Source: VXPQ01 sp965248175
GTDB lineage: Bacteria; Bacteroidota; Rhodothermia; Rhodothermales; VXPQ01
Reading direction: 5' to 3'
DNA: 64,000 nt
NCBI GenBank assembly: GCA_965248175.1
Contig: OZ252093.1
Location: 1 to 64,000 of the forward strand
A model generated the notes under the pieces. That model was given only the letters and a program-made list of their open reading frames with translations, did no database searches and was not told where the DNA came from. Shown one piece after another: positions 25,723 through 35,812 of this stretch; position 1 is the first letter of the stretch; each line of letters begins with the position of its first letter. The position numbers were made by a program, and so were the translations under genes.

Positions 25723-27102
25723 GGCGGTGTCCTGAAAACTGTGTAAGTGGTCAATCGTACACATAGTTTCATCAGGAGGTGAAGACGATGACCGAACTTA
25801 CAGACAAACAGCAGGCTCTTCTGGACGAGTTGCCGGAGGATTTCAAGGGGGACGCGCGGGACCTTTTCGGCGAGGGCGGTTTGCTCAAGACGATAGGCAA
25901 GCGGGCTCTCGAGGCGGCGCTGGAGGGCGAGATGACACATCATCTCGGTTATCCGCCGCACGATCCGTCGGGCCGCAAGAGCGGCAATTCCCGCAACGGA
26001 CGCAGTACGAAGCGCCTTGAGAGCGAATCGGGTTCTTTCGATCTGGAGGTTCCTCGGGACCGCAACGGCAGTTTCGAGCCGAAGATCGTAGAGAAGCGCC
26101 AGCGCCGCGTAGCGGGTCTTGACGATGTGATCGTGTATCTGTACGCGCAAGGGCAGAGCACGCGCACGATCCAGCAGACGCTGAAGCGTCTCTACGGGGC
26201 GGAGGTGTCCTCGACGCTTATATCGGAGGTGACTTCAAGCGTTCTGGAGCAGGTGAACGCCTGGCAGGCCCGTCCGCTCGAGAGCGTCTATCCGATCGTG
26301 TACTTCGACGCGCTGTTCGTGAAGTCACGCGAGGAGGGTGCGGCGAAGACGCGTGCGGTCTACGTGGCATTGGCGATAGACATGCAGGGGGAAAAGCAGG
26401 TGCTCGGTCTCTGGATCGCTCCGACGGAGGGGGCCGTTTCGTGGTTGAATATTTTCTCGGAGTTGCAGGCTCGCGGCATGCAGGATTGCTTCATTGCCTG
26501 CGTCGACGGCTTGAAGGGTCTTCCAGAGGCTATAGAGACGATCTATCCTCGCGCTCGGGTGCAGTTGTGCATCGTGCACCAGGTTCGCAAGAGCCTGCGG
26601 TACGTTCCGTGGAAGGAGCGCAAGCAGGTAGCAGCCGGTTTGCGTGCGATCTACGCCGCTCCGAGCGAGGAGACGGCCCTTTCGGCGCTCGATACGTTCG
26701 AGGCGGCCTGGAGCGAGAAGTATGCGGCGATCGCGCCGCTGTGGAGGAAGCACTGGGCAAGGCTGGCGCCTTTCTTCGATTACCCTCCGGCGATCCGCAA
26801 GGCGGTCTACACGACGAACGCGGTCGAATCGCTGAACTACAGCCTTCGCAGGATCGTCAAGGACAAGGGCGCTTTCGCGAACGACGAGGCGATCTCCGAA
26901 CTGCTATGGCTCGGCCTGCGGGAAGCCTCGAAAAAGTGGAAGCGACCTATACGCGACTGGAAGGCCGCACTCAACCAGTTCGTCATACTTTACGGGGATC
27001 GAGTCCCCATTGAACAATAATCCCGCTTACACAGTTTAGCGGACACGCCCCGTGATGCACGGCAAGGGGGAAGGATGCACCCTACGTTTTCAGGACACCG
27101 CC
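25723..27102 (+). mobile_element. IS256-family insertion sequence, 1,380 bp
   Basis: The left end GGCGGTGTCCTGAAAAC and the right end, complement of the same 17 bases, form the terminal repeats. No 8-9 bp target duplication is visible at either junction, nor between the outer fragment's left flank and the right flank, so the locus has been rearranged. Confidence 0.85.
25788..27020 (+). CDS. IS256 family transposase
   Basis: A mutator-type DDE transposase of about 410 residues: YLYAQGQSTRTIQQTLKRLY (HTH-like), VYFDALFVKSR (first Asp), CVDGLKGLPEAIE (second Asp), VHQVRKSLRYVPWKERK, and TTNAVESLNYSLRR with the Glu. The start is set by AGGAGG about 9 bases before the ATG at 25788. A GTG at 25779 overlaps that ribosome site and is unlikely. 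The frame is intact. Confidence 0.93.
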   Translation: MTELTDKQQALLDELPEDFKGDARDLFGEGGLLKTIGKRALEAALEGEMTHHLGYPPHDPSGRKSGNSRNGRSTKRLESESGSFDLEVPRDRNGSFEPKIVEKRQRRVAGLDDVIVYLYAQGQSTRTIQQTLKRLYGAEVSSTLISEVTSSVLEQVNAWQARPLESVYPIVYFDALFVKSREEGAAKTRAVYVALAIDMQGEKQVLGLWIAPTEGAVSWLNIFSELQARGMQDCFIACVDGLKGLPEAIETIYPRARVQLCIVHQVRKSLRYVPWKERKQVAAGLRAIYAAPSEETALSALDTFEAAWSEKYAAIAPLWRKHWARLAPFFDYPPAIRKAVYTTNAVESLNYSLRRIVKDKGAFANDEAISELLWLGLREASKKWKRPIRDWKAALNQFVILYGDRVPIEQ

Positions 27103-27143
27103 CAAAAAGCACATATCCAGCTATGTTTGAGTTATATTCTATA

Positions 27144-28324
27144 GGAAGTTCTGATCAATCCATCACTGGGAGTCGAATTGAAGGTTCGAGACCGGGGAAG
27201 GGCGATTTCAGGTTGGACAGGGGCCGTCAGGGGTCGGATTCAAGGCCGAATCTACGATATTGTTGCGTTTTAGCGCCCCGGACGCCTCAAAACGCGGCGC
27301 CCGGGCATACCTATCCCGCGACAGCTATCAATTTCTTGCGCGCCATGTAGAAATTCGCCAGCGCAAACAGCGTATAGACCTGCGCCGCGTTCTTGCGCAA
27401 CCCGCGGTAGCGCGTCTTGCGGTAGCCCCAAAGATGCTTGACCACCCCGAAGGGATGCTCTACGCGAGCACGAGTGCGGTTGCTCTTGCGATTGAACGAA
27501 GCGTCCGCACATGTCAGTTTCCTGCCTCTGGCAGCCTTGCGCAGCACCCGCCAGGCGACGCCTTGCGACTCGGCCTTCTCCTTGCGCTTTCGGCACGCGT
27601 AGCCCTTGTCGCCGTAAATCTCCTTCTCCTCGCCGTGAAGACACTGCTCCATCATCGTCACGTCGTGCACGTTCGCCGCCGTTACCTCTACGCTGTGCAC
27701 ATAGCCCTGCGTGTCCGTGCCGATATGCGCTTTCATGCCGAAATGCCACTTGTTCGCCTTACGAGTGGACTTCATCTGAGGATCGCGCTGACCGGAGCGG
27801 TTCTTCGTAGACGTCGGAGCAGAAACGATCGTCGCGTCCACGATGCTGCCCTCGCGAACCATGACGCCACGAGAACGAAGGTGCTTGCCGCTAATCGACA
27901 AAAGCGTCTTCGTCAACTCGCGCTCTTCAAGCCAGTGACGAAACTTGCATATCGTCGTCTCGTCCGGCGCGTAGCCCGCCTCCAGACGCGCGAAACGACG
28001 CATCGCAATATTGTCGTGCAGGGCGTCTTCCATGCCCGGATCCGAATGCCCGAACCATTGCTGCATGAAGTAGATTCGAAGCATCGCCTCAAGACCGACC
28101 GGAGGACGACCCTTGGCGCCCTTCGGATAGAAAGGCTCTAATTCCGAGAGAAAAACCTTCCAGGGAAGCACCGCATCCATCTGCTCCAAAAATCGCTGGT
28201 TACGCGTCTTTCTGGTCCGGCTTTGGTAGGTCACGTCCTCGAATGAAAACTGGAGCATCGGATTTTCCTCGCTTGGTGATGGACTATATCGTAAAATACA
28301 AACCGGGCCTTAATCAGAGTATCC
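27144..28324 (-). mobile_element. IS5-family insertion sequence, 1,181 bp (copy 1)
   Basis: Ends GGAAGTTCTGATCAA (left) and complement of GGATACTCTGATTAA (right), flanked by TATA on both sides (27140-27143, 28325-28328), a 4-bp target duplication as known for IS5. The right end lies about 60 bp before the start of the DUF5916 gene, so that gene's native promoter is probably displaced. Confidence 0.88.
27311..28258 (-). CDS. IS5 family transposase
   Basis: A 315-residue DDE enzyme. RPPVGLEAMLRIYFMQQWFG is the N-terminal helical domain, IVDATIVSAPTST carries the first Asp, IYGDKGYACRKR the second Asp, and RARVEHPFGVVKHLWGYRKT the YREK-like Glu region. Intact. Nearly identical to the truncated copy at 38084-38944. 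Confidence 0.92.
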   Translation of the reverse strand: MLQFSFEDVTYQSRTRKTRNQRFLEQMDAVLPWKVFLSELEPFYPKGAKGRPPVGLEAMLRIYFMQQWFGHSDPGMEDALHDNIAMRRFARLEAGYAPDETTICKFRHWLEERELTKTLLSISGKHLRSRGVMVREGSIVDATIVSAPTSTKNRSGQRDPQMKSTRKANKWHFGMKAHIGTDTQGYVHSVEVTAANVHDVTMMEQCLHGEEKEIYGDKGYACRKRKEKAESQGVAWRVLRKAARGRKLTCADASFNRKSNRTRARVEHPFGVVKHLWGYRKTRYRGLRKNAAQVYTLFALANFYMARKKLIAVAG

Positions 28325-28386
28325 TATAGTGTTATTTCCTGATGTTTGCTCGCATCTCTATCTCCGATCCTTTCCGACGACCCTCC

Positions 28387-30762
28387 ATGCACAACAGGAT
28401 GCGCTGCGCAAGCCGTGCAATGCTTGCGTCCCTCTTCTTTTTTCTGGCCTTGTCTCTTGCGCTTCCCGCAACGGCGCAACAAACGGAACAGGCGGGGCAA
28501 CCGGGAGCCTACGCCACCGATAACAGCGCTGCCGATAGCGGTCCGGCCACTGCCCCCGCAATGCGCGCGGTGAAAAGCGACGGCGACAGCCTGCCTATCC
28601 TCGACGGCAACGTACTCGGCGACCCCTCCTGGTCCGCCATCGAGCCCGTTACCGGATTCACTCAGATCACTCCGAACGAGGGACAACCGGCTTCCGAACA
28701 GACAGCGGTCCGCATCCGGTACACCGGACAAACCCTGTACGTAGGAGTCGTATGCTACGACGGCGACCCGTCGCAGATCATCGTGTCGGATAGCCGCCGG
28801 GATGCGGATCCTCAGGAGGCCGATAGCTTTAGTTTGATTCTGGACACGTACCGCGATCTGCAGAACGGGTTTATCTTCGGGACGAATTCCGCCGGGGTCG
28901 AGTACGATGCGCAGGTAACGAACGAAGGCCAGAACAGCGGCCGGTTCGCAGGCGGCCCGCGCAATCAAAGCGGTTCGGGCGGCGGGCTGAACATCAACTG
29001 GGATGGTGCATGGACGGTCCATACGGAAACGGGAGAGTACGGATGGGGCGCCGAATTCGCCATTCCATTGCGCACATTGCGCTTTGCAACCGGCGAAAAT
29101 CAGATATGGGGCGTCAACTTCGAACGCCGCATCCGGCGTCGGAACGAAACCGCCTACTGGGCCCCGCTTCCCCGGCAATACACCCTTGCGCGGGTTTCGC
29201 TGGCCGGGACGCTGGAAGGCCTGGACATTGAAGCGCCCCGAAACCTGCAAATTATCCCGTACGCACTCGGACAAGGCGACCGCAAGACCAAATCCTCGCT
29301 ATCGCAAACGACCTCGGAAAACACAGACCCCGAAGGCGACATCGGCATAGATCTGAAATACAGTGTGACCCCAAGCATGACGCTCGACGTCACGTACAAC
29401 ACCGATTTTGCGCAAGTCGAGGTAGACGAGCAGCAAATCAATCTGGACCGCTTCAATCTTTTCTTCCCGGAAAAACGGCCCTTCTTCCTGGAAAACGCCG
29501 GGGTGTTTTCGGTGGGCGCACCGGGGCATATCGACCTGTTCTTCAGCCGGAGCATCGGCATCGGCACGGACGGCGTAGCGGTGCCCATTCTCGGAGGCGC
29601 GCGCCTCTCCGGCTCCATGGGCGATTATCGGATCGGACTTCTTAACATGCAAACCCGGCAACTGGGCAAAGAGGAGATTCCCGGCGATGATTTAGACAAA
29701 GAGGGAATTCCCGGCAATAATTTCAGCGTGGCGCGCCTCAAGCGCGAATTCCCGAACCGCACCTTCGCCGGCGTGCTTTTCACCAACCGGCAGGGCGTGG
29801 GCGATCTGGCGAACGCGGACAATTACAACCGCGTATTCGCCGTCGACGGCCAGCTCGGTATCGGACAGTACGGCCTTATATCGGGTTTCGGGGCGCGCTC
29901 GGTGACGCCGGGCAGGTCCGGAAGCAGCCATGCCTACCGGGTGCTTACCAGCTACAACTCCGAGGCCTGGATGCTGAATGCAGGCTATACCGAGGTGGCC
30001 GAAAACTTCAACCCGGAACTCGGGTTTCTGCAACGGGAGTCCTACCGGTATTTCAACGGTCTCGTTTTTCACCGCTACCGTCCCGACTTCTTCCGCTTTC
30101 ACGAACTCCGCCCGCATATCAGCTACAATGGATACTGGGGATTCGACGGGTTATACGAAACGGGTTTTCTGCACATCGACAACCACTGGGAGTGGGAAAA
30201 CGGCTGGGAAATTCACACGGGCCTCAACCTGACAACCGAAGGCGTTCGGAAACCCTTTGAAATCAGCGAGGAGGTGTGGGTACCGAAGGGGTCGTACGAG
30301 CACCGGGAAGCCATGATTGTCGGCATCACGGACGAGAGCCTTCCGCTCAGCCTGAACACCCGATTCATTGCAGGGGGATTCTTCGGGGGCGATCGTGTTA
30401 CGATCCTTTCCACCATCCGCGCGCGGGTCGGGGATGCATTCAACACAGAGGTCGGCCTGAGTCAAAACTGGGTGGACTTGCCGGGCGGCAACTTCACCGC
30501 GAATCTGGTGCGCGCGCGGCTTTCGTATTCCTTCACCCCGCGCATCTACCTGCAAACGCTGCTTCAGTACAACAATGCGGCAGAACTCTGGTCGGCGAAT
30601 CTGCGGTTTGGATGGCTCCAGTCGGCAGGCACCGGCCTATTCATTGTCTTCAACCATACGTCCGACTATGACCTGGAAAAAGGATTCGGGGCCTTCGAAC
30701 CCCAGATCACAAACCAGGCGATCATTATCAAGTACTCGCGGCTGCTGAACGTGCTGCGGTAA
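28387..30762 (+). CDS. DUF5916 outer-membrane protein with CBM9-like N-terminal domain
   Basis: The frame is open from 28342; the ATG at 28387 gives the better signal peptide (MLASLFFFLALSLALPATAQ follows shortly). The CBM9-like domain (PILDGNVLGDPSWSAIEPVT, SFSLILDTYRDLQNGFIFG, WGAEFAIPLRTLRFATG) precedes the DUF5916 barrel (YNTDFAQVEVDEQQINLDRF, EKRPFFLENAGVFSVG). It is a paralogue of the protein at 18506-21103. A 30-bp in-frame tandem duplication at 29668-29727 adds KEEIPGDDLD/KEGIPGNNFS. It is convergent with susC-susD and shares a terminator with susD. Confidence 0.85.
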   Translation: MHNRMRCASRAMLASLFFFLALSLALPATAQQTEQAGQPGAYATDNSAADSGPATAPAMRAVKSDGDSLPILDGNVLGDPSWSAIEPVTGFTQITPNEGQPASEQTAVRIRYTGQTLYVGVVCYDGDPSQIIVSDSRRDADPQEADSFSLILDTYRDLQNGFIFGTNSAGVEYDAQVTNEGQNSGRFAGGPRNQSGSGGGLNINWDGAWTVHTETGEYGWGAEFAIPLRTLRFATGENQIWGVNFERRIRRRNETAYWAPLPRQYTLARVSLAGTLEGLDIEAPRNLQIIPYALGQGDRKTKSSLSQTTSENTDPEGDIGIDLKYSVTPSMTLDVTYNTDFAQVEVDEQQINLDRFNLFFPEKRPFFLENAGVFSVGAPGHIDLFFSRSIGIGTDGVAVPILGGARLSGSMGDYRIGLLNMQTRQLGKEEIPGDDLDKEGIPGNNFSVARLKREFPNRTFAGVLFTNRQGVGDLANADNYNRVFAVDGQLGIGQYGLISGFGARSVTPGRSGSSHAYRVLTSYNSEAWMLNAGYTEVAENFNPELGFLQRESYRYFNGLVFHRYRPDFFRFHELRPHISYNGYWGFDGLYETGFLHIDNHWEWENGWEIHTGLNLTTEGVRKPFEISEEVWVPKGSYEHREAMIVGITDESLPLSLNTRFIAGGFFGGDRVTILSTIRARVGDAFNTEVGLSQNWVDLPGGNFTANLVRARLSYSFTPRIYLQTLLQYNNAAELWSANLRFGWLQSAGTGLFIVFNHTSDYDLEKGFGAFEPQITNQAIIIKYSRLLNVLR
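29668..29727. repeat. 30-bp in-frame tandem duplication within the DUF5916 gene
   Basis: Two units of 30 bp starting AAAGAGG at 29668 and 29698 with about seven differences, encoding two decapeptides in what is probably a surface loop of the barrel. Confidence 0.7.
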
Positions 30763-30769
30763 TAAAAAA

Positions 30770-30796
30770 GCCGGGGGCGCGCAGAGCACCCCCGGC
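30770..30796. terminator. Hairpin terminator between convergent DUF5916 and susD genes
   Basis: GCCGGGGG at 30770-30777 pairs with CCCCCGGC at 30789-30796. The A run at 30764-30769 becomes a T run on the minus strand, so it is a good intrinsic terminator for susC-susD and may also stop the plus-strand gene, whose stop is 7 bp away. Confidence 0.75.
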
Positions 30797-30839
30797 CAGT
30801 ATTAAAAGCGTTACCGCACTATGCGCACTTGGCCTACCG

Positions 30840-32351
30840 CTACTTATCCCACCACATTCGGGTAGTGAACTCGTCCGGACCTTGCCGGGATATGGCGGCT
30901 TGATAATTCTCCGGATTGGCCACGGCTTCCGCTTCCCGGTAGCGTAAACGCCGGGGGATGGTGCCCCCTGTAACGTTGCCCGGATACACTACGGGGGTCA
31001 ATTCCGGGTACCCGGTCCGCCGCCAGTTGGCATACGCTTCATACTCGTTCAGCAGCGTCGCCGCCCATATCTGTTCGTTGATCTGCTGCATGGCGGTACC
31101 TCCATTGTAGGGATTGTCCGCAAGGTATGCGTCTATATCGGCCTCGGATATGGACGCATCCGCACCGTACATGGACAGGTACTGCATGGCGGCGCGAACG
31201 CCGTTGGCGTAATGGGTCGCCGGATCTCCGCCATGCCACCCCCGAACCGCAGCCTCGGCCTTGAGCAATTCCACCTCGGCATAGGTCATAAAGAACATGG
31301 GGTCGTCCCGGCCCTGAATAATCGGGTTGGGCCGCATATACACATCCATTTCGCACGGTTCGGCACCCGAATCACACGGCACCCAGCTTGGATCGTCCTG
31401 GATTGTGTCCGCATCCTTCCCATTGGGCAGGCCTATCGGCGGCGCACCTGCGACAGGGATGATTCCGTACACTTCAAGACGTGGATCGCCATATGCTACC
31501 ATCCAGTCTACGAAGAATTTGCTCAAACGCGGATTGCCATCCGCGGCGAAAACCGACCCGTTCCCGTTATTCCATCCGGATGCATCGTTATGCGGGATGT
31601 AGGCAATATCGGCATTGTTTTCCATGGTCCCGCCCGCAATAGCTTTCTGTACCCAGCTTTGGGCGGATCCGGGATCGACCTTGACCATGCGCATACCCAG
31701 ACGCAGCATCAGCGAATAGGCGAATTTGCGCCACTGATCCGTATTGCCCTGATACATGACGTCGCCGGTACCGAAAGAAGCGCCACCGCCGAGCGCGGAC
31801 GCTGCCACTTCCAGTTCGCTCAACATGTCGTTATAGATATCCTGCTGGGCGTCGTACTTCGGCTGGGTAATGTCCTCAAGGAATCCCTTGCCCGCCTCGG
31901 AATACGGAATATCCCCGTACAAGTCCGTGAGCCGGTGATACATGAACACGCGCACGACCCGTGCGATGGCGTGCATATTGGCGCCATCGGGGTCTTCCGC
32001 CGTCTGGATCAGCAGATCCTCAATGTTTTTGGAAATGTTGGGGTAGTAGCGATTCCACATTGCCGCAGAATACGGAGCGATATACGTATACTTGTCGCCC
32101 GCCCAGTACCCCGGCAACGTAGCGAAATGCTGAATCATGGTGGAACTGTAAATCAGGTTCGTCCGCCAGTTTTCGAAGCGCTGACCGGAAATGTTAACCT
32201 GAATGTTCGTCAACTTGTAGTTGGCGTCAACCTGGTTCGCCTGCGTAGGGTTTACGTTCATTTCTGCGAACTGCTCATCCAGCGAGTCGCAGGAAGCGAA
32301 CAGCATGAGGCACAACACAGCAAGGATGATGCGGGGTGCAATGGTTTTCAT
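30840..32351 (-). CDS. SusD/RagB-like outer-membrane lipoprotein
   Basis: The glycan- or peptide-capturing lid of a SusCD importer. The start at 32351 gives a lipoprotein signal (IILAVLCLMLFASCDSLDEQ); longer upstream frames only add susC-overlapping sequence. The helical TPR-like core includes MHAIARVVRVFMYHRLTDLY followed by GDIPYSEA, the usual SusD landmark, and FFMTYAEVELLKAEAAVRGW near the C-terminus. About 500 residues, normal for the family. It lies 67 bp downstream of susC. No glycosidase is immediately attached, so the substrate is open. Confidence 0.92.
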   Translation of the reverse strand: MKTIAPRIILAVLCLMLFASCDSLDEQFAEMNVNPTQANQVDANYKLTNIQVNISGQRFENWRTNLIYSSTMIQHFATLPGYWAGDKYTYIAPYSAAMWNRYYPNISKNIEDLLIQTAEDPDGANMHAIARVVRVFMYHRLTDLYGDIPYSEAGKGFLEDITQPKYDAQQDIYNDMLSELEVAASALGGGASFGTGDVMYQGNTDQWRKFAYSLMLRLGMRMVKVDPGSAQSWVQKAIAGGTMENNADIAYIPHNDASGWNNGNGSVFAADGNPRLSKFFVDWMVAYGDPRLEVYGIIPVAGAPPIGLPNGKDADTIQDDPSWVPCDSGAEPCEMDVYMRPNPIIQGRDDPMFFMTYAEVELLKAEAAVRGWHGGDPATHYANGVRAAMQYLSMYGADASISEADIDAYLADNPYNGGTAMQQINEQIWAATLLNEYEAYANWRRTGYPELTPVVYPGNVTGGTIPRRLRYREAEAVANPENYQAAISRQGPDEFTTRMWWDK

Positions 32352-32418
32352 AACGGATAAACGCTTTGTGCGCACTCGTGAAGGAATGGGAAAATGCATG
32401 TGCCGGATACCGACGCAT

Positions 32419-35400
32419 TTACATGCGGACATTGATGTTGAATCCGATGCTTCTCGTCTGCGGGACCCCGGAATGTTCAAGCCCGATGCCGTTCTGATCG
32501 TTCCGGAAGTTGGATTCGGGATCGACATTATCGACGTTGCTGTAGATCAGCCACAAATTACGGGCAACCAGCGAAATGGTCGCCAGTTTGATGGGCGACC
32601 GGGCAAGCAGCCGGCTGGGCAACCGGTAGCTCAACTGCAATTCGCGCAGTTTCATAAAGGTGGCGTCGTAGACGAACTCCTCTCCGATTTGGGAGCCGAT
32701 GCGGCCGAAATAATCCTGCGGATCCACCTGAACGGTGTTCGCATTGCCGTCCTGGTTAACGCCTTCGCCAACGATGAAGCCCTGTTCCCGGCCCTGTAGC
32801 GTAGCCTGATGCAGCCCTGCGCTATACCCCTGACTGTTGGTGTACGAAAAGATGTCCCCCCCGAAGCGCATATCCACCAGGGCGCTGAGCCTGAAATTCT
32901 TGTAGCGGATCGAATTGGAGACGCCGCCAAGCAGATCGGGGGTACCGTTGCCGAGCACGCACAGCGTTCCGGCTCGAAGCGGCAACCCGTCAGCGTTGTG
33001 CACGATCGGGCCCGTTGCATTGCACGGATCGTCCACGGTCTCGCCCGTAACAGGATCGACCTTGGTCGGCACATTCTGGCGCATATACTTCTGCCCCTTG
33101 ATAGAACCGTAGGCCTCGCCCACATCGGCCGTGACAAAGTTGCCCCTACGGCGGCTTTCAGCCAATACCAGCGACGTTTGCCCCTCAATCAGTTCCACGA
33201 CTTCGTTGACATTCCTCGACAGGTTTACGTCGAGATCCCAGCGAAAATCGGGGGTGCGTACAGGGGTCGTAGTCAGAAGGACTTCAACGCCGGAATTTTT
33301 GATCTCTCCGGCGTTGATGACCTGACTTCCGAATCCGGAGGCGTTCGATATCGTCGTCGAAAGAATCTGGTTCGTCGCGCTTTCGGTATACAGCGTAAAG
33401 TCCAGCCCCACCCGGTTTTCCATAAAACGGACATCCAGCCCGACCTCTCTACCCACGCTCGACGAGGGCTTTAGCGCTGCCAGCGGGATTCGCCCCTGAG
33501 CCACGCCGCCGCGCGGCTGCCCGAGATGGCTTCCCTGCAAGCTGTAGGTCAACGCCAACTGATAAGGATTGGTATCGCCGCCGACTTCGGCCCAGGACGC
33601 CCGCAGTTTGCCGAAAGTTAGCCAGGACGGCAAGTCAAACGCATCCGAGAATACGAAGCTCATGCTCACCGACGGATAGAAGTACGAATTGTTGTCGATC
33701 GGCAAGGTCGAGGACCAGTCGTTGCGGCCCGTCAGGGTTAGAAACAGATAATCTTCCCACGAAAATTGGGTCGAGCCATAAATCGAGTTGATCTGTTTCT
33801 CATTGAAGCCGTAGCCGGTGCGCGGGGAGGCCTGATTGGTCACAACCTCCAGACCAGGCACGTTGTATCCTCCGCTTCCGCTGAGTGTAAGATTCTCCCG
33901 TTCCCGGTAGAGAATGTTTCCACCGATAGTCGCCGTCATACCCAACGAGGGCGTGAAATTCCGCTGGGCGTTCAGAAGCAGGTCGGTATTGATTTCGGAA
34001 ATCCGGATTTCCCCTTCGTTCTGGCCCCCGAGCGGACTGTAGCCGGTGCCGAACGGGGTAATGTTCGTCCGGCGCGTCGTGTACGTATCGCCCCCGAAAC
34101 GGCCCATGAGCGACAGCCAGTCGGTAAATTCGTACGTCAGGGACGTAAAGCCGATCAGGCGCCGGTCTTCATCGCCGTGGGTGTATTGATACGAGGCGAA
34201 ATAGGGATTCTGCGAATAGATGCCCCCGGTAACGTCCAGCTCCTGGTCGTTTTCGTCGGTCCCGATGCGCCCTCCTTTTTCCTGCTGGACGCCCTTCATA
34301 GGCAGCGGATCCACGTTGGGCGCCAACTGGTAAATCGTGTAATTGGCGTTGCCGGGCGAATCCGACAGACGAGGGCGATTGTTTACGTCCTCCCGGATGA
34401 AATTCAGTTTCGCATCGGCGCTGAGACGTCTTCCTAACTGCGAAGTCCCCCGGAGCGTAAACGACGTACGCGTAAGACCGGAGTTGGGATTGATGCCGTC
34501 GTTGGACAAATGCGAAAAAGCCATCCGGAGGGTGGAAGACTGTGTCGCGCTCGTCAGGGCAAGGCTATTGGTGGTCGTCACGCCCGTTTGGTAGAAGCGG
34601 TTGAGGCGGTCGTCAACGAGAGAATAAGGACGTTCCACACCGTCCCAACTTACTACCATCGAACCGTCCAGGGGAGCCCCCCACGAAGCCAGATTGGTGC
34701 TGCGGGCTTCGTTCGCCGTTTCCGGTTTCGCGCCCCGCGTACCCTGACCGTATTCGGTCTGCCAGCCGGTGTTGACAAGGACATCTTCGAACGTCGTGTT
34801 GCTGCTGAACTCGATACCGAGTCCCACCCCGGCATGGGCTTTCTTCGTAGTGACGAGAATCACGCCATTCTTGGCGCGCGTCCCGTAAAGCGCCGCAGCG
34901 GCGGGTCCCTTGAGTACCGATATATTATCGATGTCGTCGGCATTGATACCCGAAATACCGTCGCCCCCATCGTATCCCCCCCACATGCCGGCGGATCCCA
35001 GCGTGGAATTGTCGATAGGTACGCCGTCCACGACATACAGGGGCTGACTGTCCTCGCCCAGGGAAGACACGCCCCGGATGATCACCCGACTCGACCCCGC
35101 AGGCCCGGTCGCGGGCTTGGAAACGAGCACGCCGGCCACCTTTCCGGCCAGCGCGTTCGCGACATTGTTCTCCCGTACTTCCCGAAGAGCCTCGCCGGAA
35201 ATTTGACTCACGGCATACCCGAGCGCGCGCTCCTGCCGCTCGATACCGAAGGCGGTAACCACCACCTCTTCAAGCAATTCGACATCCTCACTGAGCGTGA
35301 CCGCCAGATCGGTTTGCCCGTTTACCGCCACCGTCTCCGTAACGTACCCCACAAAAGAAAAGACCAGCGAGGCATTCGCATTCGACACCGTCAGCGAGAA

Positions 35401-35610
35401 GGTGCCGTCTACATCGCTGACGGCGCCGTTCAGGGTGCCTTCTTCAACAATGTTGACGCCAGGCAGCGGCGCGTTGTCCACGTCCAGCACGGCGCCATTT
35501 ACGGTGAATATCTGTGCATTCGCCGTATGGATGCCCGGCAACAAAAACGCAACGGACAGCGAGATGCAAAGTACGGAGCAGATTCGGAAGGCGCCTGTAA
35601 CCGTTTTCAT
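32419..35610 (-). CDS. SusC/RagA-like TonB-dependent transporter
   Basis: A 1,063-residue outer-membrane importer. A signal peptide (about 1-32) is followed by a carboxypeptidase-regulatory-like domain (VNGAVLDVDNAPLPGVNI, about 35-110), the TonB-box-like EEVVVTAFG, a plug domain with the SusC signature YVVDGVPIDNSTLGSAG and ISVLKGPAAAALYGTRAKNG, and then a 22-strand barrel ending in FNINVRM. It pairs with the SusD gene downstream. The 143 bp between its start and the IS1595-type left end at 35754 should contain the promoter; no ECF sigma/FecR genes adjoin. Confidence 0.95.
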   Translation of the reverse strand: MKTVTGAFRICSVLCISLSVAFLLPGIHTANAQIFTVNGAVLDVDNAPLPGVNIVEEGTLNGAVSDVDGTFSLTVSNANASLVFSFVGYVTETVAVNGQTDLAVTLSEDVELLEEVVVTAFGIERQERALGYAVSQISGEALREVRENNVANALAGKVAGVLVSKPATGPAGSSRVIIRGVSSLGEDSQPLYVVDGVPIDNSTLGSAGMWGGYDGGDGISGINADDIDNISVLKGPAAAALYGTRAKNGVILVTTKKAHAGVGLGIEFSSNTTFEDVLVNTGWQTEYGQGTRGAKPETANEARSTNLASWGAPLDGSMVVSWDGVERPYSLVDDRLNRFYQTGVTTTNSLALTSATQSSTLRMAFSHLSNDGINPNSGLTRTSFTLRGTSQLGRRLSADAKLNFIREDVNNRPRLSDSPGNANYTIYQLAPNVDPLPMKGVQQEKGGRIGTDENDQELDVTGGIYSQNPYFASYQYTHGDEDRRLIGFTSLTYEFTDWLSLMGRFGGDTYTTRRTNITPFGTGYSPLGGQNEGEIRISEINTDLLLNAQRNFTPSLGMTATIGGNILYRERENLTLSGSGGYNVPGLEVVTNQASPRTGYGFNEKQINSIYGSTQFSWEDYLFLTLTGRNDWSSTLPIDNNSYFYPSVSMSFVFSDAFDLPSWLTFGKLRASWAEVGGDTNPYQLALTYSLQGSHLGQPRGGVAQGRIPLAALKPSSSVGREVGLDVRFMENRVGLDFTLYTESATNQILSTTISNASGFGSQVINAGEIKNSGVEVLLTTTPVRTPDFRWDLDVNLSRNVNEVVELIEGQTSLVLAESRRRGNFVTADVGEAYGSIKGQKYMRQNVPTKVDPVTGETVDDPCNATGPIVHNADGLPLRAGTLCVLGNGTPDLLGGVSNSIRYKNFRLSALVDMRFGGDIFSYTNSQGYSAGLHQATLQGREQGFIVGEGVNQDGNANTVQVDPQDYFGRIGSQIGEEFVYDATFMKLRELQLSYRLPSRLLARSPIKLATISLVARNLWLIYSNVDNVDPESNFRNDQNGIGLEHSGVPQTRSIGFNINVRM

Positions 35611-35812
35611 AGCGATAGAGGATATCAGGTAAGGGAATAAGACAGCATGAGCAGCATTAAGGAATGCGCGCAGGATTTAGGCAATAGCTATCCCGCGAGT
35701 TGCAAGGATAAGCATTGCAAGCAGACAAAATCAAGTGGGGGATGTTTTTTATAGGGGATTATATAGATAGGTGAACGCCGGGTTTGGGGTCTCCGGGTGA
35801 ATCGTTGCCTTT

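Noticed and set aside
27260..28141. 293-codon plus-strand ORF across IS5 (repeated at 38033-38962)
   Set aside because: It is the antisense of the IS5 transposase; conserved only because the IS is duplicated.
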